The notes: generated by a model not told the origin, from the sequence alone. DNA of 9,150 nt from Spirochaetaceae bacterium (GCA_003454065.1 DMKZ01000133.1:1-9150), one strand, 5' to 3'. Positions 1 through 5,926 are shown, counted from the stretch's first letter. Program-made: numbers and translations.

Positions 1-248
1 ATGCGATTGTAGTGGCTTCCGGGGATTGTCAGCGAATGCGACCAGAACAGGCCGTGATGCACGAAAAGCATGTCTGCTTTTTGTTTTGCCGCTTCATTTA
101 TGCTGTCGAGAGTCGCATCCACGGCGAAGGCGATTTTTCCGATGTCGTCCTTGCCGCAGTCAACCTGCAGTCCGTTTTGGCTTGAATCGCTTATGTTCCC
201 GATATTAAAATAGTCGCAGAGAAAACTTATCAAAGATTTCTTTTTCAT
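1..248 (-). CDS. Nif3/YbgI-like dinuclear metal center protein, N-terminal part (cut by window edge)
   Basis: The first 82 residues of a Nif3-family protein (also annotated as GTP cyclohydrolase I type 2-like) read from an ATG at 248 to the window edge without a stop. Family hallmarks are visible: NGLQV at residues 25-29, an ADMLFVHHGLFW block at 58-69, and a following I-x-G...Y-x-R stretch at 75-82. In characterised homologues, the His pair of the VHHG motif (here H64-H65) helps ligate a two-metal site in a toroidal hexamer. The true cellular role of the family is unsettled. The start is supported by a strong ribosome binding site 6 bases upstream. The gene begins inside sbcB and overlaps its last 44 bases in another frame, so it is probably translated from the pcnB-sbcB message. 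The rest of the gene lies outside the window. Family assignment is confident; biochemical function is not known. Confidence 0.9.
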   Translation of the reverse strand, partial: MKKKSLISFLCDYFNIGNISDSSQNGLQVDCGKDDIGKIAFAVDATLDSINEAAKQKADMLFVHHGLFWSHSLTIPGSHYNR

Positions 249-1698
249 ATTTCGCCACCTCTTTCACTATTTCGAGTTTTTCCGGAGATAGATTCGAATT
301 CATCAGTCTGTTGTAATCGTCGATGAAAGCGCTTTTTTGCTCCATTAGCCTTGCTTTTACGTATTCGCGCCATCTGGAAATCGCTTTTTCGCTGAAAAGC
401 TCGGGGTAGTTTCTGGCTATCATGTGGCTGAACAGCGTTTGTACGCGAAGCGAATAACCTTTTGATTTAAGCGTTTTCAAAGCATCGAGAAGAGCGTCCT
501 TGTCGCCTTGTTCGGCTACTTTCATCAATTCGGGCGCTTCTTTGTTTATGAATCCATCGAGCATTGTTTCCTCTACAGCGACGCTGGTCTTGATTGCTCG
601 CCCGTCTGTTGCGTCCTGTTCGCCGGCGGACGGATAGTTGCCTTTTCCTGCATAGTTGCCGGAATAGGCATATCCGACTTTGCGAATGGAATCCAATTTG
701 GAGATCCTATCTTGCAGCCGCTCCTTTATTTCATCCGCATCCACTTTCCCAGCGTAGTATTTGTCGGCATAATCCACATACGGGCACTCGTTGACCTTTA
801 TCGTATGGCAGAAGCCGTGCATGAGGGAGATGTATTCGTCCTTGTCCTTCTCCTGCGCTTGCATGAGCTTTTCCATGTTCTCCGTGAATTGTTCTTCGTG
901 CGAGAGCAAATCGAAAGCGTAATACGAATTCATATTGCCGCCGATGATGACCGCTATCGTTGCGTAAGAGGAATCGGCAAGTGCGCTTTTGGTTATCGCC
1001 ATTATGGGCATGGACGATTTCGCGGCTGCCTGCACGAATTGCATCGGATTGGCTTTTCTGCAATTTGCAACGTATTTGGAGTATATTCCGTAGTTTGATT
1101 CCTTTATCAGCGCCAGCAGTCCTGCAGTCGCTTCCACATCGCTGAGCGCATCATGCGCTTTGGTGTGAATCAAGCCGTTGGCATGAGAAAGATGCTCGAG
1201 CTTGAGGCTGTCTCGCATCGTGCCGTCATCGCGCGCGACTTGCAGGTATTTCAGCTTGTCCTTGTCGAGATAGTGCATGGCTTTGGTGACCGTGAAGCAA
1301 TCGAGGGATCTGTCTATGAATGGTTCGTAGGGCGGCAGCAGGTTTCTGAAAAGCAGGTGATTCACGACTTGATTGTCGAAAGCGGTGTTGTTGTATCCGG
1401 CGATTATCGTGCTCTCTTTCTTATTGAGCAGCACGGTGCGGATGCTTCTTGCGAATTCGAGTTCGTTGAGTCCTTTTTCGGCAGTAAGCTGCGGGGTTAT
1501 TCCGGTCAGAACGCAGGCGTCGAGCGAAGGCATGTGGTCGTCTGCGAGTTTGCAATAGAAAATCGTGCCGTCGTCTATCGGCTTCAAGTCGGAATCGTAT
1601 CTTCTGGCGGCGAATTGCGATATCCACGTGTATTTGGATCTTATGTCGAACGTTTCGAGATCATAGACTAGAAAATCCTTGCGGTTAATGCTGTTCAT
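205..1698 (-). CDS. sbcB: Exodeoxyribonuclease I (SbcB)
   Basis: This 497-residue protein degrades single-stranded DNA 3' to 5', acting in recombination, mismatch repair and removal of 3' overhangs. The N-terminal DEDDh exonuclease domain is intact. D13 and E15 lie in YDLETF, D108 in GYNNTAFD, and H182 and D187 in HDALSDVEAT. These match E. coli ExoI D15, E17, D108, H181 and D186 almost position for position. The C-terminal part also follows ExoI, with an LFSHMIARNYPELF block and a final helical segment. It is slightly longer than the 475-residue E. coli protein, partly through a Gly/Ser/Tyr-rich stretch at about residues 343-372. The ATG at 1698 is chosen because AAGGA lies 6 bases upstream; a TTG at 1701 would sit only 3 bases from it. 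The start overlaps the 3' end of pcnB by 14 bases, and the 3' end overlaps the nif3-like gene by 44, which suggests coupled translation. Confidence 0.95.
   Translation of the reverse strand: MNSINRKDFLVYDLETFDIRSKYTWISQFAARRYDSDLKPIDDGTIFYCKLADDHMPSLDACVLTGITPQLTAEKGLNELEFARSIRTVLLNKKESTIIAGYNNTAFDNQVVNHLLFRNLLPPYEPFIDRSLDCFTVTKAMHYLDKDKLKYLQVARDDGTMRDSLKLEHLSHANGLIHTKAHDALSDVEATAGLLALIKESNYGIYSKYVANCRKANPMQFVQAAAKSSMPIMAITKSALADSSYATIAVIIGGNMNSYYAFDLLSHEEQFTENMEKLMQAQEKDKDEYISLMHGFCHTIKVNECPYVDYADKYYAGKVDADEIKERLQDRISKLDSIRKVGYAYSGNYAGKGNYPSAGEQDATDGRAIKTSVAVEETMLDGFINKEAPELMKVAEQGDKDALLDALKTLKSKGYSLRVQTLFSHMIARNYPELFSEKAISRWREYVKARLMEQKSAFIDDYNRLMNSNLSPEKLEIVKEVAKYEKEIFDKFSLRLF
255..262 (-). 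promoter_or_regulatory. Ribosome binding site of the nif3-like gene
   Basis: On the minus strand AGAGGTGG lies 6 bases before the ATG at 248, a good match to the Shine-Dalgarno consensus. It sits inside the sbcB coding sequence. It decides the start of the nif3-like gene and argues that this gene is genuinely translated from within the end of sbcB. Confidence 0.75.
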
Positions 1699-2854
1699 CA
1701 AGTTTCCTTATGTATGCGTCGTTGTCTAAGAACATCGATGTCCTGTTTATAAGAAGGCCTACGATGTTTTCCAAATCCTTGTTGGGGATGTTGAAATGCC
1801 TGAATATGACTTTGAGATTCGTGAAGAGGTCTTTTTTGATCGTGTCATTGGCGGATGCATAACCTCTGCCGTGCCCATGGGCGGTTGTCACCGCATTGGT
1901 CTGAGGGTCTCTTTTTATGTCTCTGTCTTCTCTTCTGATTTCCCTTGTGTCGGTGTTTATCTTGTTATACACATGCGCTATAAGGGAATATGCGCCGAGT
2001 TCGATCAATTTGTTTTTTGAAAATTGGAAATTGTTCACGATCGTATCGAAAAACTTCAGATTCGCAATAAGAATCGGATTCTCGATTTTGATGTCATAGG
2101 ATATTTTAGGCAGGATGTAGTTCAGGATTCCGACCTTTTGGAGCTCTTTGAAAATTTCGGATGATTCGCCGGATTGCAATATTTTCACAAGCTCCTCGTA
2201 AAGCCTGCTGGTTGACACGTTTTCTATCAGACTGGCGTCCTCTTGCATTTTTTCATACAAGGGCCTTCTGATTTTCAAGCCGTCCTTTATGGAATATTTC
2301 ACGCCTCGGATTATCCGAACCGGATCTTCCTTGAATATCTTATCCAATGGTATGATTTCCACAAGCTGCCTGTTTTCTATCAGATCCGCATATCCGCCCA
2401 AATAGTCGTAGATTTTCTGATTGTCGGGATCGTAATACAGGGCGTTTATGGTGAAATCCCTCCTATAAGCATCCTCATCCATGTTTCCGTATATGTTCAC
2501 GTTGCTTTTCGACTCGAGCGCTCTGAATGTCGCCACCTCTATTATCTTGTTCTCTTGAAAATAGAAATGAGCCAATTTGAAGCGATGACCGATTATCCGC
2601 ACGTTCTTGAAATGCGATTTGAGCTGGTTGGGCGTCATCGACGTGACGATGTCGAAGTCTTTCGGCTTTTTTCCGAGAATCAGGTCCCTGACAGCTCCTC
2701 CGACGATGAAGGCTTCGCCGCCGAAGAATTTGATTTTGCTTATTATCTTGAGCGCGTCGCCGTCTATCAGGCTGTTGTTGATCTTGTGCTCTTTCTTTTC
2801 GTAAACGAACGCTACTATATTCGCATTTCCTCTGTTGACTATCTTCTTCAGCAT
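1685..2854 (-). CDS. pcnB: PcnB-type poly(A) polymerase / CCA tRNA nucleotidyltransferase family protein
   Basis: A 389-residue class II nucleotidyltransferase that adds nucleotides to RNA 3' ends, either poly(A) tails or the tRNA CCA end. In order: an N-terminal EHKI segment (22-25), the GGAVRD nucleotide-binding loop (52-57), the metal-binding DFD (D66 and D68), an IIGHRFKLAH stretch (87-96), RRDFTINALYYDP (131-143) and EDPVR (176-180). The EH-x-I segment and the IGxRFxLxH stretch resemble the poly(A) polymerase signature of E. coli PcnB more than CCA enzymes. However, the protein is shorter than E. coli PcnB (about 465) and lacks its long basic tail. In a spirochaete it could also supply CCA addition. 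A hydrophilic low-complexity insertion occupies about residues 299-339. The ATG at 2854 lacks a strong Shine-Dalgarno sequence. An in-frame TAG at 2869-2867 rules out starts further upstream in this frame. The gene has its own predicted promoter and heads the pcnB-sbcB-nif3 operon. Superfamily is certain; PAP versus CCA activity is inferred. Confidence 0.9.
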   Translation of the reverse strand: MLKKIVNRGNANIVAFVYEKKEHKINNSLIDGDALKIISKIKFFGGEAFIVGGAVRDLILGKKPKDFDIVTSMTPNQLKSHFKNVRIIGHRFKLAHFYFQENKIIEVATFRALESKSNVNIYGNMDEDAYRRDFTINALYYDPDNQKIYDYLGGYADLIENRQLVEIIPLDKIFKEDPVRIIRGVKYSIKDGLKIRRPLYEKMQEDASLIENVSTSRLYEELVKILQSGESSEIFKELQKVGILNYILPKISYDIKIENPILIANLKFFDTIVNNFQFSKNKLIELGAYSLIAHVYNKINTDTREIRREDRDIKRDPQTNAVTTAHGHGRGYASANDTIKKDLFTNLKVIFRHFNIPNKDLENIVGLLINRTSMFLDNDAYIRKLDEQH

Positions 2855-3012
2855 TTCGCAGTGACTCTAACGGCAAACCGAATTCGGACGCTTGCGCGGA
2901 AGCGTTGAGGTTTCTTCAAAATTGATTCTCATATGATGCGAAGCCTATTTTGAATCATAGCGTTCTTCGATAAGGCAAGCAACATAAAGAAAGGAATTCT
3001 GAAAAACCTCCG
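2855..3012 (-). other. pcnB leader region with hairpin and small upstream ORF
   Basis: The 158 bases between the lipoprotein stop and the pcnB start hold the predicted promoter and a structured leader. An inverted repeat ACGCTT-6-AAGCGT lies at 2888-2905, directly beside the perfect palindrome CCGAATTCGG at 2878-2887. A 21-codon ORF begins with ATG at 2932 and ends with TAG at 2869-2867, in the same frame as pcnB and 12 bases before its ATG. It has only a weak AGG about 12 bases upstream, so its translation is unproven. No T run follows the hairpin on either strand, so it is not a simple terminator. Confidence 0.4.
2954..2982 (-). promoter_or_regulatory. Predicted sigma70-type promoter for the pcnB-sbcB-nif3 operon
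   Basis: On the minus strand, -35 TTGCTT (2982-2977) and -10 TATGAT (2959-2954) are separated by exactly 17 bases. The -10 matches TATAAT at 5 of 6 positions; the -35 is weaker. Transcription would start near 2947, giving a leader of about 90 bases before the pcnB ATG at 2854. No clear terminator separates the upstream lipoprotein gene, so read-through could also contribute. Confidence 0.5.
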
Positions 3013-3426
3013 TTATTTCTTTGATATGGGAGCCGACTCTCCATTAGCCGAGAGGGTGTATGAGTTGTCTTTGCCCTTTGATATGGCGAGTTCCACGCTT
3101 TCCTTTGCGGAATCCCCGAAAGCATTCGTTTCCAGCTCGATTGAGAAGGCGAATTCATTTCCGCTTGTCTTCGTGATTTTGGCTGTGGCTGATGCGTTCA
3201 TGCCATCGATGGGGCTGAATGAGGTTTTCTTTCCCCAAGCCATCTCGAGCGTTTCACCGAATTCCTCCATCGATATGGAATCCTTGCTTATTTCGAATTC
3301 CATGTATTCGTTGCTCCACTTTCCGATCGCCCAATCAGGGATTCCTTTCTTGCTGCATCCGACAAACGGAAGCGCGATCAACATGCAAACGAACGAGAAT
3401 GCGATTATCTTCATGTTCTTATTCAT
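3013..3426 (-). CDS. Small predicted lipoprotein of unknown function
   Basis: A 137-residue secreted protein. The N-terminus has basic residues (K3, K6) and a hydrophobic stretch (7-22) ending in a lipobox-like FVGC with the lipidated cysteine at C24. The Phe at -3 is unusual for E. coli signal peptidase II but fits relaxed spirochaete lipoboxes. The mature part opens with SKKGIPDWAIGKWSN and is rich in Ser, Glu and Lys. The I-G-K-W-S-N start followed by alternating polar and hydrophobic segments suggests a small beta-rich domain of the kind seen in bacterial lipoproteins, but I recognise no named family. It would be anchored in a membrane leaflet facing the periplasm or the cell surface. The ATG at 3426 is preceded by AAGGAGA at a 5-base spacing and by a strong promoter, so the gene is likely real and well expressed. 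A second Met at residue 5 is a less likely start. Confidence 0.8.
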   Translation of the reverse strand: MNKNMKIIAFSFVCMLIALPFVGCSKKGIPDWAIGKWSNEYMEFEISKDSISMEEFGETLEMAWGKKTSFSPIDGMNASATAKITKTSGNEFAFSIELETNAFGDSAKESVELAISKGKDNSYTLSANGESAPISKK

Positions 3427-3429
3427 GAC

Positions 3430-3436
3430 AGTCTCC
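3430..3436 (-). promoter_or_regulatory. Ribosome binding site of the small lipoprotein gene
   Basis: AAGGAGA on the minus strand is close to an ideal Shine-Dalgarno sequence and lies 5 bases upstream of about 3426. It favours the first of the two methionines (residues 1 and 5) as the start. Confidence 0.65.
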
Positions 3437-3478
3437 TTGAAGGGGCCTCAGGTTCCCTTGTATTCTTGCATTCTCGGT

Positions 3479-3507
3479 ATTATATGATAAAAGGGCGGTT
3501 TTTTCAA
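3479..3507 (-). promoter_or_regulatory. Strong predicted sigma70-type promoter for the small lipoprotein gene
   Basis: On the minus strand, -35 TTGAAA (3507-3502) and -10 TATAAT (3484-3479, a perfect match) are 17 bases apart. This is the best promoter in the window. The start of transcription should fall near 3472, giving a leader of about 46 bases before the ATG at 3426. Confidence 0.7.
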
Positions 3508-3600
3508 AAAATGGTTAGCATGCGGTTGGTGCGTGGCCTTCATGCAGCGATAATCGTTCGTTCCGGCTCTTTCGATCGAGGCGGCATCCGGCGCACTGCT

Positions 3601-3629
3601 TTGCAAATAGAATCGAGGTTTGGTAAAAT
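3601..3629 (+). promoter_or_regulatory. Predicted sigma70-type promoter for ade
   Basis: -35 TTGCAA (3601-3606) and -10 TAAAAT (3624-3629) are separated by 17 bases. Transcription would start near 3636, leaving a leader of about 90 bases before ade. The promoter diverges from that of the small lipoprotein gene. The rest of the 3427-3725 intergenic region shows no gene on either strand and no recognisable purine riboswitch. Confidence 0.55.
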
Positions 3630-3713
3630 CAATATGCGATCTGACGATGCTTCGGGAGACTTGAATATGCGGTTTTCGTCGAGGAATCGTTGAGTTCCGG
3701 CTGCTGCTGCGGC

Positions 3714-3719
3714 AAGGAG
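3714..3719 (+). promoter_or_regulatory. Ribosome binding site of ade
   Basis: AAGGAG lies 6 bases before the ATG at 3726. It decides the start of ade against the in-frame TTG at 3690, which has no such site. Confidence 0.7.
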
Positions 3720-3725
3720 TTTCAA

Positions 3726-5477
3726 ATGGCCAAATCCAAGGAAACGATCAGGAGCATGATAAAGGCTGCCATGTTTCAGGAGAGATGCGATGTAATCATA
3801 AGAAACGCCAGAATAGTGGATGTTTGCAATCATCAGATCATAACAGGGAAGTCGATCCTGATAAGGAAGGGGCATATAGCCGGATTCGCCGGAAACGACT
3901 ACCTGAACGGGGATCTGATAATCGATGCGCAGGGTCAGTTCGCCATGCCTGGGTTCATCAATGCCCACGTCCACATAGAATCATCTCATCTTTCCGCCGA
4001 CCAATTCGCCAAAGCGGTGATTCCGTTCGGAACCACGACCGTCATCGCCGATCCGCATGAGATTTGCAATGTCTGCGGTCTGGACGGACTCGATTACCTT
4101 TACGAGGCCACGGCCAAAACGCCGTTGTCGGTTTTCTTCATGATACCATCGTGCGTTCCCGCCACGCCTTTCGAACATGCGGGGGCGACCATAAAAGCAG
4201 AGGACATAGAAACCAGAATGGGCTTGGAAAGGGTTTTGGGCTTGGGCGAGCTGATGGATTATCCCGGCACCATAAACGCCGACGGGGAAATATTGAGGAA
4301 AATCGAAGTCGCTGAAAAGCATGGGAAAGTTATCGACGGCCATTCGCCGCTTCTCAAAGACAACCAGCTCGATGCGTACATCGCATCAGGCGCTTTTACT
4401 GATCATGAATGCGCGACGCCTGAAGAGCTCAGGGAGAGGACAAGCAAGGGGATGTATGTTCTTTTGAGGCAAGGCTCGGCATGTCACGATACGGCGACGC
4501 TCAGCAGGGGCGTGGATGATTTCAATTCCAGATTCTGCTTGTTCTGCACGGACGATCGTCAGCCAAACAGCATTTTCGAAGAGGGTGACATAAACAACAA
4601 CATCAAGATTGCAATCGAGAACGGAATCAATCCGATCACAGCCATACAGATCGCGTCCTTGAACGCAGCGACTGCTCATAATCTGAGGGATCGCGGGAGC
4701 ATAACTCCGGGAAAGAGGGCGGACATAGTTCTTTCCAAGAGCATTTCCAATCGTGTTCCGTCATGCGTGCTGATAAAAGGCGAAGTGGTTGCCAAAGAAG
4801 GCGAGTATCTTCCTGATACCTCTCCATACGAATCTGAAAAAGTTACGGGCAAGGTGAATATAGGTGATTTCAGCAGGAACGACATTTCATTGAAACTGTC
4901 TAGCAATACGGTTCATGTCATCAAAGTGAATCCAGGCAGCGTCGTTACCGACAATGTAGTGGAAACGGTTGCTACGGACGACGAAGGGAATTTCGTTTAT
5001 TCGCCGAACAAGGATATTGTGAAGATTGCCGTAATCGAACGGCACAAGGGGACGGGGAACGTAGGCGTCGGTCTCATAGAAGGCTATGGCCTCAGACATG
5101 GCGCGGTTGCCTTGTCGATTGCGCATGATTCGCACAATTTCATAGTGGTGGGGCAGAACGATGATGACATGTTCGCTGCCGTCAAGGAGCTTGAGAGGAT
5201 TCACGGCGGAATAGCCCTCGTGAAGGACGGCAAGATGATCAAATCACTTCCCCACGAGATAGCCGGACTTATGACCGCTAAAAAGAATTTGATAGAATTG
5301 TCGGCGGAGCTTGAGGATGTGAATAATACGGCTGTTAGCGAATTGGGCGTTTCAAAAGACATTGATCCCATAATGACGCTTTGCTTCATGGCATTGCCGG
5401 TGATTCCAGCATTGAAAATCACAGATAATGGGCTTTTCGATGTCATAAAGTTCAAGCTGATCTCGATAGAGGCATGA
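3726..5477 (+). CDS. ade: Adenine deaminase
   Basis: A 583-residue amidohydrolase of the Ade/AdeC family, which converts adenine to hypoxanthine and ammonia in cytosolic purine salvage. The length is typical (B. subtilis Ade is 577). The N-terminal beta-sandwich (DVIIRNARIVDV) leads into the metal-dependent barrel with the HVHIES motif (H81 and H83). It continues with DPHE (H111), GELMDYPG (E175), DGHSP (H206), DHE (H227), LLRQGSA and CTDDRQP (D276 and D277). A GSITPGKRADIVL stretch closes the amidohydrolase part, followed by the Ade-specific C-terminal domain. The ATG at 3726 is chosen because AAGGAG (3714-3719) lies 6 bases upstream. An in-frame TTG at 3690 would add 12 Cys-rich residues without support. 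The gene is transcribed alone from its own promoter; the next gene starts 50 bases downstream with a separate promoter. No frameshift or missing motif is seen. Confidence 0.96.
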   Translation: MAKSKETIRSMIKAAMFQERCDVIIRNARIVDVCNHQIITGKSILIRKGHIAGFAGNDYLNGDLIIDAQGQFAMPGFINAHVHIESSHLSADQFAKAVIPFGTTTVIADPHEICNVCGLDGLDYLYEATAKTPLSVFFMIPSCVPATPFEHAGATIKAEDIETRMGLERVLGLGELMDYPGTINADGEILRKIEVAEKHGKVIDGHSPLLKDNQLDAYIASGAFTDHECATPEELRERTSKGMYVLLRQGSACHDTATLSRGVDDFNSRFCLFCTDDRQPNSIFEEGDINNNIKIAIENGINPITAIQIASLNAATAHNLRDRGSITPGKRADIVLSKSISNRVPSCVLIKGEVVAKEGEYLPDTSPYESEKVTGKVNIGDFSRNDISLKLSSNTVHVIKVNPGSVVTDNVVETVATDDEGNFVYSPNKDIVKIAVIERHKGTGNVGVGLIEGYGLRHGAVALSIAHDSHNFIVVGQNDDDMFAAVKELERIHGGIALVKDGKMIKSLPHEIAGLMTAKKNLIELSAELEDVNNTAVSELGVSKDIDPIMTLCFMALPVIPALKITDNGLFDVIKFKLISIEA

Positions 5478-5492
5478 TAGATGCGCGATCTT

Positions 5493-5521
5493 TTGACTAT
5501 CTTGCTGAAATTGGTTAGATT
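5493..5521 (+). promoter_or_regulatory. Predicted promoter for the Pro/Lys-rich lipoprotein gene (leaderless arrangement)
   Basis: -35 TTGACT (5493-5498, 5 of 6 to consensus) and -10 TAGATT (5516-5521, 4 of 6) are 17 bases apart. The -10 ends 6 bases before the ATG at 5528, so the expected transcription start falls on or next to the A of the start codon. There is no Shine-Dalgarno sequence in this gap, which fits a leaderless message. Confidence 0.5.
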
Positions 5522-5527
5522 CAAAAT

Positions 5528-5845
5528 ATGAGAAGAGCTATATTGATAGGCATTTTGATTTCGTCTGTTTTTTCAGTCGTGTCATGCTCCACATCGTTTT
5601 GGCAAACGAGGTATAAGCCTTTAGCGCCGAAGAAGCAAGCGTTTGCAAAGCATCTTCCGCCTCCTCCTCCGCCTCGTTCTGCGAAGAAAAAGTCGATGGT
5701 TGCCAAGTCTCAGAAGAAGACTACTAAAAAACCTGTCAAGAAGGCGGAGCCTGCCAAACCGACTCCTCCGCCTAAGCCGGAGCCACCCAAGGACGACCTG
5801 CCTAAGCCGTATGACAACAAGGATAGGACGCCGATTTACGATTGA
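5528..5845 (+). CDS. Short proline/lysine-rich predicted lipoprotein
   Basis: A 105-residue protein of no family I recognise. The N-terminus is a signal peptide: R2 and R3, a hydrophobic core (4-18) and a lipobox-like VVSC with the lipidated cysteine at C20. The mature part is disordered-looking. It has a run of six prolines (44-49), then a Lys-rich segment (52-72) and a Pro-rich segment (about 75-93), ending in DNKDRTPIYD. Such Pro/Lys linkers, as in TonB, can span the periplasm or contact peptidoglycan, but here there is no C-terminal domain to present, so this is only an analogy. No Shine-Dalgarno sequence precedes the ATG; a promoter ends 6 bases upstream, which predicts leaderless translation. 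The gene follows ade by 50 bases and is closed by a strong terminator. It is likely real because signal peptide, promoter and terminator agree. Confidence 0.7.
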   Translation: MRRAILIGILISSVFSVVSCSTSFWQTRYKPLAPKKQAFAKHLPPPPPPRSAKKKSMVAKSQKKTTKKPVKKAEPAKPTPPPKPEPPKDDLPKPYDNKDRTPIYD

Positions 5846-5867
5846 TATTCTAATGGATTCTAGAAAA

Positions 5868-5897
5868 AGAGGGGACGGTAAACCCCTCTATTTTTTT
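5868..5897. terminator. Bidirectional intrinsic terminator between the lipoprotein gene and gyrA
   Basis: The stem AGAGGGG (5868-5874) pairs perfectly with CCCCTCT (5883-5889) around an 8-base loop. On the plus strand it is followed by A and then seven T (5891-5897). On the minus strand the stem is followed by TTTTCTA, so it can also stop gyrA transcription, whose stop codon is at 5929-5927. It lies in the 81-base gap between the two converging genes. Confidence 0.85.
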
Positions 5898-5926
5898 ATC
5901 TGTTTTCGGAACTATCGATAAATCAA

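Noticed and set aside
508..1098. 196-codon open frame on the plus strand
   Set aside because: It lies wholly antisense to sbcB, whose catalytic motifs are intact, and its translation resembles no protein and has no ribosome binding site.
1699..1701. TTG start one codon upstream of the sbcB ATG
   Set aside because: It is only 3 bases from AAGGA, too close, whereas the ATG has a normal 6-base spacing.
2243..2908. 221-codon open frame on the plus strand
   Set aside because: It is antisense to pcnB, whose motifs are intact throughout; the open frame reflects codon bias of the real gene.
2955..3158. 67-codon minus-strand frame overlapping the 3' end of the small lipoprotein gene
   Set aside because: It starts inside the lipoprotein gene in another frame without a ribosome binding site and runs through the predicted pcnB promoter.
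3440..3459. Short inverted repeat AAGGG/CCCTT just upstream of the lipoprotein ribosome binding site
   Set aside because: A 5-base stem around a 10-base loop is too weak to claim as a regulatory structure, although CCCTT could also pair with the nearby Shine-Dalgarno sequence.
3466..3693. 75-codon open frame on the plus strand upstream of ade
   Set aside because: It spans both divergent promoters, has no ribosome binding site and shows no recognisable protein features.
3690..3725. TTG start giving a 12-residue longer, Cys-rich adenine deaminase
   Set aside because: The AAGGAG at 3714-3719 is ideally placed for the ATG at 3726 and would fall inside the coding sequence of the longer form.
3630..3725. 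Possible purine riboswitch in the ade leader
   Set aside because: The leader is about 90 bases and shows no recognisable purine-riboswitch three-way junction or conserved loop motifs.
5478..5492. Terminator directly after ade
   Set aside because: No stable hairpin followed by a T run is present before the next promoter; ade may read through to the strong terminator at 5868-5897.
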